Shown in pieces: positions 7,482-15,950 of a stretch of DNA of 48,147 nucleotides (position 1 is its first letter; each line of letters begins with the position of its first letter). The DNA is from Bacillus sp. Xin1 (GTDB lineage: Bacteria > Bacillota > Bacilli > Bacillales > Bacillaceae_G), in contig NZ_JABUAE010000034.1 in assembly GCF_013314535.1 (NCBI RefSeq), positions 1-48,147 on the forward strand, written 5' to 3'. Below the pieces are notes generated by a model, which worked only from the letters and a program-made list of their open reading frames with translations, was not told the origin of the DNA and searched no databases. A program made the translations under genes and the position numbers.

Positions 7482-7736
7482 ATGAAGGCAGTTATAGAAA
7501 ACGTATACAGTCCTTGTTATGGGAAAGTAGAGAAATTATTTGTTACTGAAAGTTCTTATGTATATGAGTGGGAGAAGTTAGCGTTAATTGAAACAATAGA
7601 TAAAGAGAAAGTGGAAATTAAAGTAGGAATCAGTGGTGATATCGTATTGTTAGAAGTGGAAGAGGGACAAAGTATTACCAATAAAACACGATTAATAGCA
7701 GTAAGAGATGACATGTTAATAACAGGTAGTGATTAA
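7482..7736 (+). CDS. stand-alone biotinyl/lipoyl-like domain protein
   Basis: 84 residues, with GAGGAG upstream of the ATG. The protein is essentially one hammerhead domain: Gly14 and Gly49/Gly52 flank the turn IETIDKEKVEI. Aligned with lipoyl domains (ETDKASVEI), Lys41 of D40-K41 is at the lipoylated position; there is no biotin-type MKM motif. It could be a lipoyl or biotin carrier or an unmodified relic of one. No lipoyl-dependent E1/E2 or carboxylase partner lies nearby. It is the first gene after the -24/-12 promoter, followed by an amino-acid permease, so a role in the same catabolic pathway is inferred. The chemistry is unknown. Confidence 0.7.
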   Translation: MKAVIENVYSPCYGKVEKLFVTESSYVYEWEKLALIETIDKEKVEIKVGISGDIVLLEVEEGQSITNKTRLIAVRDDMLITGSD

Positions 7737-7946
7737 CACAAGCTATGGGGATTATGTACTAGTTCCTAGCACTCTTCTAAACAATTCTTTTCATTTATGA
7801 AAATGCCAATTAAATCATAAGAAGGGTTACTAAATGATTATTGTATTACGGTTCATCTCTGGTGTGTAGTAAAAGTGGAGTTATTATTTTTATATTTTAA
7901 AGCGTTTACATTAGTGCATTCTTGTAAAAATAAAAGGGGGATTTAT

Positions 7947-9368
7947 ATGACAAATCAAAACCAGGAATTAAAACGGGAGTTGAAAAGTCGACATTTATTT
8001 ATGATTGCACTTGGAGGAGTAATTGGTACCGGGCTTTTTTTAGGATCCGGTTATACCATCCATGAAGCTGGGCCTGGAGGAGCGATTGTAGCTTATCTTG
8101 TTGGAGGATTTGTTATGTATTTAACGATGCTCTGTCTTGGAGAGTTGGCGGTTGCTATGCCTGATGCAGGGTCTTATCAAACATATGCTACAAAGCATAT
8201 TTCACCTGCAGTAGGCTATGTAGTGGGATGGATGTCATGGTTAAACTGGTCCGCTACGATAGGGATTGAGTTGATAGCAGTTAGTATCTTAATGAAACGT
8301 TGGTTTCCAGATGTATCATCGTGGATTTGGTGCGTAGTTTTTGCCGTTCTACTTTTTGCTATTAATGCGTTATCTTCAAGAAGTTTTGCAGAGGTCGAGT
8401 TTTGGTTTGCTAGTATTAAAGTAATTACAATTGTTGCATTTATTATTTTAGGCGGGGCAGCTATGTTTGGTTTCCTAGATATGAAAGGGAATGAACCGGC
8501 GCCAATGTTTTCTAGCTTTACTGATTACGGAGGGCTGTTTCCAAATGGGCTAACAGCTATTTTAATTACAATGATTGCAGTTAATTTTTCCTTTCAGGGA
8601 ACAGAATTAGTTGGTATCGCGGCTGGAGAGAGTGAGAACCCAGAGAAAACCATTCCCAAAGCTATTAATAATACAGTTTGGCGTATACTCGTTTTCTTTG
8701 TACTTTCCATTTTTATACTTGCGGGGCTATTCCCTTGGCAACAAGCAGGAGTGATAGAAAGTCCATTCGTAGTTGTATTTGATAAAATTGGTATCCCTTA
8801 TGCAGCAGATATTATAAATTTCGTTATTATTACCGCGGTACTATCAGTGGCAAATTCTGGATTATATGCAACTTCTCGTATGCTATGGTCTATGTCTAAT
8901 CAAGGAATGATTAGTCCGATTTTTGGTAAGTTATCGAAAAAAGGTGTTCCAATTTATGCATTAATTGTAAGTACTATTGTAGGTTGTCTCTCTTTATTAT
9001 CAGGTATTTATGCAGAGGATACAGTTTATTTATGGCTTCTCTCTATTGCGGGATTCGGTGCAATATTAGTCTGGGCATCTATCGCTTTATCTAACCTTTT
9101 GGCTAGAAGAACATACATAAAGCAAGGCGGGGATATTAAGGACTTGAAATTTAAAACCCCATTGTATCCATTTGTCCCACTTCTTGCTTTAGTATTAAAC
9201 TTAACGGTAATTGTTAGTATGGCATTTATTCCGGAACAACGAATGGCACTGTATTGTGGTATTCCATTTATGATTGTCTGTTTGCTATTTTATCGGATTA
9301 CAACAAATAAGAAAAAGGCTATGGAACGTATTGAAAAGACGAATACAACAGAAGCGCAAAGTTTGTGA
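7947..9368 (+). CDS. amino-acid permease, APC superfamily (AAT/RocE/GabP type)
   Basis: 473 residues with about 12 transmembrane helices. The start is ATG at 7947, behind GGGGG at 7936-7940; an upstream in-frame ATG (7875) lacks a site and would add an atypical 24-residue extension. The amino-terminus SRHLFMIALGGVIGTGLFLGSG is the first-helix signature of the AAT family, which imports amino acids with protons. SFQGTELVGIAAGESENPEKTIP is the conserved family loop. It lies 210 bp after the lipoyl-like gene and is probably co-transcribed from the sigma-54 promoter, though this gap could hold another promoter. It ends at a clear terminator (9397-9430). Substrate unknown; the RocR-like regulator suggests a basic or otherwise catabolised amino acid. 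Confidence 0.88.
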   Translation: MTNQNQELKRELKSRHLFMIALGGVIGTGLFLGSGYTIHEAGPGGAIVAYLVGGFVMYLTMLCLGELAVAMPDAGSYQTYATKHISPAVGYVVGWMSWLNWSATIGIELIAVSILMKRWFPDVSSWIWCVVFAVLLFAINALSSRSFAEVEFWFASIKVITIVAFIILGGAAMFGFLDMKGNEPAPMFSSFTDYGGLFPNGLTAILITMIAVNFSFQGTELVGIAAGESENPEKTIPKAINNTVWRILVFFVLSIFILAGLFPWQQAGVIESPFVVVFDKIGIPYAADIINFVIITAVLSVANSGLYATSRMLWSMSNQGMISPIFGKLSKKGVPIYALIVSTIVGCLSLLSGIYAEDTVYLWLLSIAGFGAILVWASIALSNLLARRTYIKQGGDIKDLKFKTPLYPFVPLLALVLNLTVIVSMAFIPEQRMALYCGIPFMIVCLLFYRITTNKKKAMERIEKTNTTEAQSL

Positions 9369-9396
9369 TGAGATTCATCTTAAGTTATGGATTATT

Positions 9397-9430
9397 AGAG
9401 ACTGTTAAATTGTAAACAGTCTCTTTTTTT
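9397..9430 (+). terminator. intrinsic terminator after the permease
   Basis: AGAGACTGTT pairs with AACAGTCTCT, followed by TTTTTTT. It separates the permease from the M20 gene, either fully or partially. Confidence 0.85.
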
Positions 9431-9478
9431 GTAAAAATAAAAGCTGAAACATACTATGTATGCAAAGGGGAATTTGTA

Positions 9479-10753
9479 ATGAATGAGGCAGTCTCACAGC
9501 TACTCGAACAAATCGATTTAAGGAAAGAAGAACTATTAGAACTTACAAAAACATTAATCCGTTTTGAAACACCAGCACCACCAGCAAGAAATACAAGTGA
9601 GGCACAACAATTTATTGCTGCTTTCTTGAAAGAGTATGATTTTACAATTGATACATGGGATGTATACCCAGGTGATCCAAATGTCGTTGGGGTGAAGAAG
9701 GGGACGGCAGGAAATTCCCATAAAAGCTTAATTATCAACGGACATATGGATGTTGCGGAAGTATCGGCAGATGAGAACTGGGAAACTAGCCCCTTTGAAC
9801 CATTTATAAAAGATGGATGGTTAGTTGGTCGTGGTGCGGCTGATATGAAAGGTGGATTAGCTGGGGCTTTATTTGCAATCCAGCTTTTACAAGAAGCAGG
9901 AATTGAATTGCCTGGGGATTTAATCTTTCAGTCGGTAATTGGAGAAGAAGTCGGAGAAGCAGGAACACTCCAATGTTGTAAGCGAGGTTATAACGCGGAT
10001 TTTGCAGTCGTTGTGGATACGAGTGATTTACATATGCAAGGTCAAGGTGGCGTTATTACAGGGTGGATTACAGTAAAAAGTCTGCAAACATTTCATGATG
10101 CAACGCGTAGACAAATGATTCATGCTGGTGGCCGCCTATTTGGAGCAAGTGCGATTGAAAAAATGATGAAAGTTTTGCAAGGCTTGCAAGAGTTAGAGAG
10201 ACACTGGGCGGTAATGAAAACATATGAAGGGTATCCATTTGGAACAACAACGATTAACCCAGCTGTTATTGAAGGTGGTCGTCATGCAGCGTTTGTTGCA
10301 GACGAGTGCAGACTCTGGATTACGGTACACTTCTATCCAAATGAAACACATGATCAGATTGCGAAAGAAATTGAAGAGTATATTGGTAGGGTGGCTGCGG
10401 CTGATCCATGGCTTCGTGAAAATCCACCACAGTTTGAATGGGGCGGAGAATCGATGATTGTTGATCGTGGTGAAATATTTCCTTCATTAGAAGTAGAGAA
10501 GGAACATCCGGCGGTACAGAAACTGACTTCGATACATGAGTCTACGTTAAAGCGGAGTTCAGTTCTTGATATGTCCGCGACAGTAACAGATGGTGGATGG
10601 TTTAGCGAGTTTAATATTCCAGCTGTTATTTATGGACCTGGTACGTTAGAAGAAGCGCATTCTGTAAATGAAAAAGTTGAAATGAGTCAGTTAGTTGAGT
10701 TTACGAAAGTAATCACCGCTTTTATATACGAATGGTGTCATACACAAAAATAA
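9479..10753 (+). CDS. M20 family metallopeptidase / deacylase (ArgE/DapE-like)
   Basis: 424 residues. M20 enzymes use a two-metal centre to hydrolyse N-acyl or peptide bonds; acetylornithine deacetylase and succinyl-diaminopimelate desuccinylase are family members. Visible ligands are H89 and D91 in NGHMDV, Asp in GRGAADMKGG, the catalytic/bridging Glu pair in GEEVGEAGT, and a C-terminal His in EEAHSVNE. The start ATG has GGGG nearby. It lies behind the permease terminator, so it needs read-through or its own promoter. Pairing with a permease suggests uptake and deacylation of an N-acyl amino acid, but substrate specificity cannot be read from sequence. Confidence 0.88.
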   Translation: MNEAVSQLLEQIDLRKEELLELTKTLIRFETPAPPARNTSEAQQFIAAFLKEYDFTIDTWDVYPGDPNVVGVKKGTAGNSHKSLIINGHMDVAEVSADENWETSPFEPFIKDGWLVGRGAADMKGGLAGALFAIQLLQEAGIELPGDLIFQSVIGEEVGEAGTLQCCKRGYNADFAVVVDTSDLHMQGQGGVITGWITVKSLQTFHDATRRQMIHAGGRLFGASAIEKMMKVLQGLQELERHWAVMKTYEGYPFGTTTINPAVIEGGRHAAFVADECRLWITVHFYPNETHDQIAKEIEEYIGRVAAADPWLRENPPQFEWGGESMIVDRGEIFPSLEVEKEHPAVQKLTSIHESTLKRSSVLDMSATVTDGGWFSEFNIPAVIYGPGTLEEAHSVNEKVEMSQLVEFTKVITAFIYEWCHTQK

Positions 10754-10820
10754 GAGAATTTTAAGGTTTTGTTAATAAATTGCTAAGGTACGTCATGTAA
10801 CATAAAAGTACCTGTCGTGG

Positions 10821-10856
10821 AATCGTACAAACGTTAATGTTTGTACGATTTTTTTA
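10821..10856 (+). terminator. intrinsic terminator of the M20 gene
   Basis: AATCGTACAAAC pairs with GTTTGTACGATT around a 6-nt loop, followed by a T-run. Confidence 0.9.
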
Positions 10857-10914
10857 TTACCCGAAAATATACAGATGTTAAAATAATGTGAAATATACAA
10901 AAGGGGAAATGTAA

Positions 10915-11829
10915 GTGAATTTGAATGAACTGGCAATTGAATTACTTGAGACAAATGAATATGAAGAGTCGCTAAAATTGTTCAAAAAAGCCGTGCAAGT
11001 AGCAAGAAATGTTCAATCGTTAAACAACCTTGCTTGGATTTATATCTATGAAGAAGAAGACACTGAAACCGCCTTTGAATTGATGAAAGAAGTTATAGAG
11101 ATGAAGCCATCCTCGCATTTTTCATATAATCTTCTAGGGGAAATTTATATAAAGAAAAAAATGTAGGGGGATGCTTCTTCTATTTTGCTTCAGTCTATTA
11201 CAATTCAGCCATCTATGGAAGCATACAAAAATTTAGGGATAGCGAATTATTATCTTAGAGAGTTAAAAGAAGCATCAGAATACTTGCTTATGGGTGCAAG
11301 TAACTCGGATTATTATATGTACGGTCATATTAAATGTTTGATTGAAATGGGGAATACAACAGAAGCGAAGCGTAAATTAGATTTGTTTTCAGAAGAAGAT
11401 GAGAACTTTATAGGAGAAATTGAAGTTACAGAATTATATATAGAAATGGAGTGTTTTAAAGAAGCAATTGTCTGGTTTGAAAAAGGTTGGAAAGTGTATT
11501 CGGATGAACCTCGTTGGATAAGCAGATATGTTTATTGCCTACTGAAAATGAGTTCTTTAACATCCGCCCAAGAAATCATCAGTAAGGTAATCGAACAGAC
11601 AAATGAACTCATTCAAGATGTTCTAGATGAGGAGTGTGATAAAGGATGGACAGAAAGTGATAAAGAAGAGCGTGTGAGCGAATTAATTTCTAATAAAGAA
11701 GAATATAATCATGTGATAGAGAAGATTATGTCTGGATATATTCCACAAATAGAATTTGAAATACCAATCGCTACAGATTGTTATTTATTTGGATGTCAAC
11801 GTCATAAACATCCTGAATATGAAGGATAA
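10915..11829 (+). pseudogene. TPR protein gene interrupted by an in-frame TAG
   Basis: GTG at 10915 behind AAAGGGG starts a frame that meets TAG at 11164-11166 and then stays open in the same frame to TAA at 11829. Both halves are tetratricopeptide-like: the first has NNLAWIYIYEEEDTETAFEL and the second resumes at ...SMEAYKNLGIANYYLRELKEA. The repeat rhythm continues across the stop, so this looks like one ~304-residue gene with a single nonsense change. The intact C-terminus ends with a Cys/His group (DCYLFGCQRHKH) that could bind metal. A short N-terminal product, internal restart near 11185-11220 or amber read-through are alternatives. Function unknown. Confidence 0.75.
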
Positions 11830-11983
11830 CTTACTTACTATTATTTCTGGAATATTTAGTTTCGTTTGTATGAGCGTTTTTTCGTATATAGGGAAAAGAT
11901 TTTTGGCGGAATACTGAGGGAGATGGGCAACAATTATTGCTGGGATTTTATTGATTCTAATCGGAATCGATCAATTGATATAA
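11819..11983 (+). pseudogene. C-terminal remnant of a MntP/YtaF-like membrane protein
   Basis: ATG at 11819 overlaps the end of the TPR gene by 11 bp. The frame encodes a transmembrane helix ending FSYIGKRFLAEY, meets TGA (11915-11917), then continues GRWATIIAGILLILIGIDQLI to TAA (11981-11983). The pattern GKR...-GG/AG-ILLILIG is that of the last two helices of MntP/YtaF-type membrane proteins (manganese efflux or sporulation). The N-terminal two thirds are missing, so this is a deletion scar plus a nonsense codon. Confidence 0.6.
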
Positions 11984-12008
11984 AATGAGATTGAAAACAA
12001 TATTTGAG

Positions 12009-12024
12009 TATTTCCGCGGAAATA
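12009..12024. promoter_or_regulatory. 16-bp perfect palindrome, candidate operator
   Basis: TATTTCCGCGGAAATA is a perfect dyad in otherwise AT-rich DNA, 75 bp upstream of the small gene at 12099. The CCGCGG core is unusual for this sequence. Confidence 0.45.
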
Positions 12025-12098
12025 TAACAAACCACTGCATATATCGACACGCTTAACTTCATACTAACAGTGATTTCTTTTTAGAAAGGGGTATGAAT

Positions 12099-12257
12099 AT
12101 GGGACGTGGTAAAGCGTTTGATCATAAGAAAAAAGGTCATGATCATCAGCCACCTAAAGGGGCGTTCATTCATAAAGATGTGAATGAGCATACATTAGAA
12201 GAAGAAGAACTACCTGTTAATATTGAAACGTATAAAAATAGTTTAAAGAAACATTAA
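12099..12257 (+). CDS. 52-residue charged protein, unknown function
   Basis: AAAGGGG at 12085-12091 lies 7 nt before ATG 12099 (a second in-frame ATG at 12093 is too close). The product begins MGRGKAFDHKKKGHDHQPPK, is rich in His and Lys at the N-terminus and acidic in the middle (LEEEELP), and has no hydrophobic segment. Size and composition resemble small sporulation-associated proteins of Bacillus, but I do not recognise the family. A palindromic terminator follows directly. Confidence 0.6.
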   Translation: MGRGKAFDHKKKGHDHQPPKGAFIHKDVNEHTLEEEELPVNIETYKNSLKKH

Positions 12258-12280
12258 AGCACCTATATAGGTGCTTTTTT
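12256..12280 (+). terminator. palindromic bidirectional terminator
   Basis: AAAGCACCTA-TATAGGTGCTTT is a 22-bp palindrome followed by T's. It overlaps the stop codon of the 52-residue gene and abuts the stop of the convergent gene at 12279. Confidence 0.8.
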
Positions 12281-12620
12281 AGCGTATATCTTCAATTAGC
12301 TGTTGTGATTCTTCATACATTTCATATTCACCAAGCGCTTGAATACAACGCCATTTTAACTCTTCAATACTTGGTTCAAGTTCTTCGGGGAGGACATGAT
12401 GAATGTCTTCAAGCCCCATGCCAAAATGAATAAGCTCTAGAACTTGATCATCAATATTTCGATCCATTAATAATTCCAATACTTCTAAATTGAATATGTA
12501 TCGATAAGCTTCATCGGGGGAAACAACTTTCAGTTTTAAGCTTTCTACAATACTAAGTATAAAAAGAAGAATCGTTTTCTCTAGGACAGGTTGTTCCTCC
12601 ATTTGAAAAATGAGTTTCAT
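12279..12620 (-). CDS. small helical protein, DUF3969-like
   Basis: 113 residues, all-helical in appearance and acidic, without signal or transmembrane helix. The segment ILSIVESLKLKVVSPDEAYRYIF followed by ...IIHFGMGLEDI resembles the uncharacterised DUF3969 family of Bacillus; this is from memory of the family pattern. The start ATG at 12620 has GGAGG about 10 nt upstream. Role unknown. It converges with the small gene at 12099 on a shared terminator. Confidence 0.65.
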   Translation of the reverse strand: MKLIFQMEEQPVLEKTILLFILSIVESLKLKVVSPDEAYRYIFNLEVLELLMDRNIDDQVLELIHFGMGLEDIHHVLPEELEPSIEELKWRCIQALGEYEMYEESQQLIEDIR

Positions 12621-12693
12621 TTCTTTTACACCTCCACCGTATAGCGTTAGGTTGTACTATATTATTCGGGAAGGGGGAGCAAATATGCATAAT

Positions 12694-12735
12694 AAAAAAA
12701 GTTATCCTATCGAAGTGGGGGAGGATAACTTTTTT
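12694..12735 (-). terminator. bidirectional terminator downstream of glsA
   Basis: An A-run plus GTTATCCT (12694-12708) pairs with AGGATAAC plus a T-run (12722-12735). It terminates glsA transcripts on the minus strand; nothing obvious is terminated on the plus strand. Confidence 0.8.
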
Positions 12736-12796
12736 ATTTGTTGGAATTTGAAATTTAATTATAAGTAATGCCGAAAATCGTCATTAGGACCCCTTT

Positions 12797-13726
12797 TTAA
12801 AAAATGCTCCAACCTTCTTGAGCAGAAAGCAATTCTAATATTTTAAATCCAGCAATACTATTTCCATTTGCATCTAGAGCTGGTCCGAAAATACCGATTC
12901 CCATTTCTCCTTTTACACAACCGAAAATTCCACCAGCGACACCGCTTTTTGCGGGGATTCCAACACGAATCGCAAATTCTCCAGATTCATTGTACATGCC
13001 GCAAGTTACCATAAAGGTTTTACAAATTTTTGTGATATGTTTTGGGATAATTTGTTTTTTCTTATATGGATCGTAGCCATCCATTGCAAAAATTAAACCA
13101 ATACGTGCTAGATCAATGCAATTTACTTCAATTGCACATTGGCGTGTGTATAAGTCCATTAATTCTTCGATATTACCATCAATGATGCCGTTTTGCTTCA
13201 TATAGTAGCAAAGAGATCGATTTAAGTAAGCAGTTTCTAGTTCAGAGATGGCTACTTTGGAAGAGTAGTTAATTGTAGGATTGTCTGTGATATCACGTAC
13301 AAAGCGAAGAATTCGTTCCATCTTCTCTTCGTTACTATCTCCTGTAAGCATGCTTGTAATAGCTAACGCACCTGCGTTAATCATTGGATTAAGAGGTTTA
13401 GAAGGGCTAGTTGTTTCTAGTTTAATAATAGAATTAAATGGGTCACCAGTTGGTTCCATCCCAACTTTAGAGAATACATATTCTTCACCACAATCTAAAA
13501 GTGCAAGAGCGAGTGTGATTACCTTTGAAATACTTTGAAGAGTAAAAAGTGTCTGCGAGTTTCCAGCATGGACGTATTCGGTCTCTTTATGGTAGATAGC
13601 AATCCCTAAATCGTCTGGGTTTGCATTTTCTAGTTCGGGGATATAGGTAGCAAGTTTCCCTTTTTTTGTATAGGGTTTTACTTGTTCTAGCAACTGTTGT
13701 AAGTTGTTTGTCTCGATGCACTGCAT
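12797..13726 (-). CDS. glsA: glutaminase A
   Basis: 309 residues, the normal length. It hydrolyses glutamine to glutamate and ammonia and belongs to the serine-dependent beta-lactamase-like fold. The catalytic S-x-x-K is S65-I-S-K68, in [14 protein letters not shown]. Other family segments are NPMINAGAL, the Tyr/Asn region around residues 150-175, and the C-terminal [14 protein letters not shown]. The start ATG has AGGAG 10 nt upstream. It is single, ends at 12694-12735, and is divergent from the PTS gene. Confidence 0.93.
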   Translation of the reverse strand: MQCIETNNLQQLLEQVKPYTKKGKLATYIPELENANPDDLGIAIYHKETEYVHAGNSQTLFTLQSISKVITLALALLDCGEEYVFSKVGMEPTGDPFNSIIKLETTSPSKPLNPMINAGALAITSMLTGDSNEEKMERILRFVRDITDNPTINYSSKVAISELETAYLNRSLCYYMKQNGIIDGNIEELMDLYTRQCAIEVNCIDLARIGLIFAMDGYDPYKKKQIIPKHITKICKTFMVTCGMYNESGEFAIRVGIPAKSGVAGGIFGCVKGEMGIGIFGPALDANGNSIAGFKILELLSAQEGWSIF

Positions 13727-13917
13727 AATACCAACGCTCCTGTTCCTTTTTCACTAAGTTTACGTTTCCCAATAAACTCGGAAATAAATAATAACATGAA
13801 AAAGTGGAATGATAAAATGAAACTTCTGTCTTGAATACAAATTGAAAAATAGATATAAACCCTTTTTTAGGTGGGATAGAAGAGCCGGTCATGCATAGAA
13901 GCGGTTAGAGCTGTTCC

Positions 13918-14052
13918 ATGCCAAGTAAAAATAAAGAAAGTAAACGAGTAAAGGCCATTTTTATTCTTTTCATAGCCACGATTTATATAGGTTCTGTTAT
14001 CTTATTTTTGATTTTATTTGTTAATAGGAGGGAGAAACTCCCTTTTATATAA
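13918..14052 (+). CDS. 44-residue single-pass membrane peptide
   Basis: The frame encodes a basic N-terminus (MPSKNKESKRVK), one hydrophobic helix of about 23 residues and a basic end (NRREKLPFI), the topology of a small inner-membrane protein. A short hairpin GGGAG-AAA-CTCCC with TTTT (14029-14046) overlaps its end. No good ribosome binding site is visible, which lowers confidence. It fills an otherwise empty 479-bp gap between glsA and the PTS gene. Confidence 0.4.
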   Translation: MPSKNKESKRVKAIFILFIATIYIGSVILFLILFVNRREKLPFI

Positions 14053-14139
14053 CAGTTTGAAAATAGAAAGGATATCCATAAAAAGTTCGTAAATAAAAAC
14101 TACACATCTATACAACTATATGTTATTATGATTATGTAA

Positions 14140-14155
14140 TAGAAAGCGTTTTCTA
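14140..14155 (+). promoter_or_regulatory. cre-like site (CcpA operator) upstream of the PTS gene
   Basis: TAGAAAGCGTTTTCTA is a near-perfect dyad around CG, matching the catabolite-responsive element pattern. It lies about 50 bp upstream of the start. Confidence 0.6.
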
Positions 14156-14168
14156 AACGTATTTATAA

Positions 14169-14182
14169 TGGTAACGATTTCA
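14169..14182 (+). promoter_or_regulatory. second cre-like site
   Basis: TGGTAACGATTTCA fits TGWNANCGNTNWCA with one mismatch. It lies between the first cre-like site and the ribosome binding site, a position that would repress. Confidence 0.5.
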
Positions 14183-14205
14183 TAAATTGAATAGGAGGAA
14201 TTACA

Positions 14206-15699
14206 ATGTTGCAGTTTTTACAACGTATTGGTAAAGCATTAATGCTTCCAATCGCAGTGCTACCAGCAGCAGGATTATTGCTTCGTTTAGGACAACCAGA
14301 CGTGTTCGATATTCCTGTTATGGCACAGGCCGGTGCAGCAATCTTTGATAACTTAGCACTTATTTTTGCAATTGGTGTTGCAATCGGTCTGTCTGTTGAT
14401 GGTAGTGGTGCCGCAGGTCTTGCTGGTGCAATTGGCTATTTAGTTATGAAGAATACAACTGATACATTAAGTAAAGGGTATTCTGCTGCAGAGCTAAATG
14501 ATAAATTAAAGGGTGTTCAAGACTTATTAGGATCAGTTGATCCAAGTAAGTTAGCGGATACAATGACAAAAGTTTCAAAAGCGGCAGCGTTAACGCCAAA
14601 GATAAATATGGCCATACTAGGCGGTATTATCGCTGGGGTTGTTGCTGGATTATTATATAACAAGTTCCATAAAATCAAATTACCAGAATGGTTAGGGTTC
14701 TTTGCAGGAAAACGTTTTGTACCAATTATTACTTCTATCGTTATGCTTCTTCTAGGATTAGTATTTGGTCAAATTTGGCCAACAATCCAAAGTGGTATTG
14801 ATACAGTAGCGCACGGCATTGTAAACTTAGATGCAATCGGTGCAGGGTTATTCGGTTTATTAAACCGTTTATTAATTCCAATTGGTTTACACCATGTAAT
14901 GAACACATATTTCTGGTTTGTACTTGGTGACTTTACAAATGCAGCCGGCGATGTTGTTCATGGTGATATTGCACGATTCTTTGCACAAGACCCATCAGCT
15001 GGTATGTTTATGACTGGTTTCTTCCCAATCATGATGTTCGGTTTACCAGCAGCATGTTTTGCAATGATTGCAGCAGCTAAACCAGAAAAACGTAAAATGG
15101 TTACAGGGATGTTAGGTGGGCTTGCTTTAACATCATTTTTAACTGGTATTACAGAACCAATTGAATTCTCATTCATGTTCTTATCACCAGTATTATACGG
15201 TATCCATGCTGTATTAACTGGTATTTCTTTATTTGTAACAACAACACTTGGCATTCACGATGGTTTCTCATTCAGTGCCGGTGCGATTGATTACTTCTTA
15301 AACTTCGGTATTGCAACAAAACCGTTATTATTAGCGGGAATTGGTTTAATTTATGCAGCAATTTACTTTGTAGTATTCTATTTCTTAATTAAGAAGTTCA
15401 ACTTGAAAACTCCAGGTCGTGAAGATGACGATGAGTTAGCTGTAGAGGGAGATGCACCAGTAGCAGGTTCTATCGGTGAAACTTACGTGGCAGCATTAGG
15501 TGGAAAAGACAACTTAACAGTTATTGATAACTGTGCAACTCGCTTGCGTTTGCAAGTGAAAGATGCAAACTTAGTAAATGAGCCAGCATTAAAACGTGCC
15601 GGTGCAAAAGGTGTTATGAAATTAAGTAATACAAGCGTACAGGTTATCGTAGGTACAAACGTTGAGTCTGTCGCTGATGACATGAAGAAACATGTATAA
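14206..15699 (+). CDS. nagE: PTS transporter EIICB, N-acetylglucosamine type
   Basis: 497 residues. The IIC channel domain (about residues 1-400, about 10 helices) is followed by a linker (GREDDDELAVEGDAP) and a IIB domain whose phosphorylated Cys lies in VIDNCATRLRLQV. No IIA domain is present, so a shared IIA (for example Crr) must supply phosphate. The N-terminus MLQFLQRIGKALMLPIAVLPAAG with QPDVF and the GITEPIEFSFMF motif match the NagE/NagP branch better than PtsG. It imports and phosphorylates GlcNAc, or possibly a related sugar. AGGAGG precedes the ATG. The two cre-like sites suggest carbon catabolite control. Confidence 0.85.
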   Translation: MLQFLQRIGKALMLPIAVLPAAGLLLRLGQPDVFDIPVMAQAGAAIFDNLALIFAIGVAIGLSVDGSGAAGLAGAIGYLVMKNTTDTLSKGYSAAELNDKLKGVQDLLGSVDPSKLADTMTKVSKAAALTPKINMAILGGIIAGVVAGLLYNKFHKIKLPEWLGFFAGKRFVPIITSIVMLLLGLVFGQIWPTIQSGIDTVAHGIVNLDAIGAGLFGLLNRLLIPIGLHHVMNTYFWFVLGDFTNAAGDVVHGDIARFFAQDPSAGMFMTGFFPIMMFGLPAACFAMIAAAKPEKRKMVTGMLGGLALTSFLTGITEPIEFSFMFLSPVLYGIHAVLTGISLFVTTTLGIHDGFSFSAGAIDYFLNFGIATKPLLLAGIGLIYAAIYFVVFYFLIKKFNLKTPGREDDDELAVEGDAPVAGSIGETYVAALGGKDNLTVIDNCATRLRLQVKDANLVNEPALKRAGAKGVMKLSNTSVQVIVGTNVESVADDMKKHV

Positions 15700-15710
15700 A
15701 TAATTAGATA

Positions 15711-15767
15711 AGAGGATATCCCTAAAGGCTGGATTAGACTAGTCTTTTAGAGGATATTCTCTTTTTT
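15711..15767 (+). terminator. intrinsic terminator of the PTS gene
   Basis: A long imperfect stem pairs AGAGGATATC-CCTAAAGGCT with the region AGTCTTTTAG-AGGATATTCT, followed by CTTTTTT. Confidence 0.7.
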
Positions 15768-15950
15768 ATATAGGGAATCTTACTTTTAAAAAAATTCTTT
15801 TCTTTTTTCAAACATATTGGTTGGTTATAATTTCATCACATGATAAAGTAAGAAAGGTATGAAATGGAATTTCCAATAGTTAGGGGAATTTAAAGGTTAT
15901 ATTTTTGTGAAGTGATTAAATTATTTGGTCAGTAAGGGGAAAAAAGAATC

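Noticed and set aside
12685-12768. 27-codon frame behind AAGGGGGAG, beginning MHNKKSYPIEVG
   Set aside because: It runs through the glsA terminator hairpin, so the protein sequence is likely incidental despite a good ribosome binding site.
13587-13892. Minus-strand frame overlapping the glsA start
   Set aside because: Shadow of glsA and its promoter; no independent signal.
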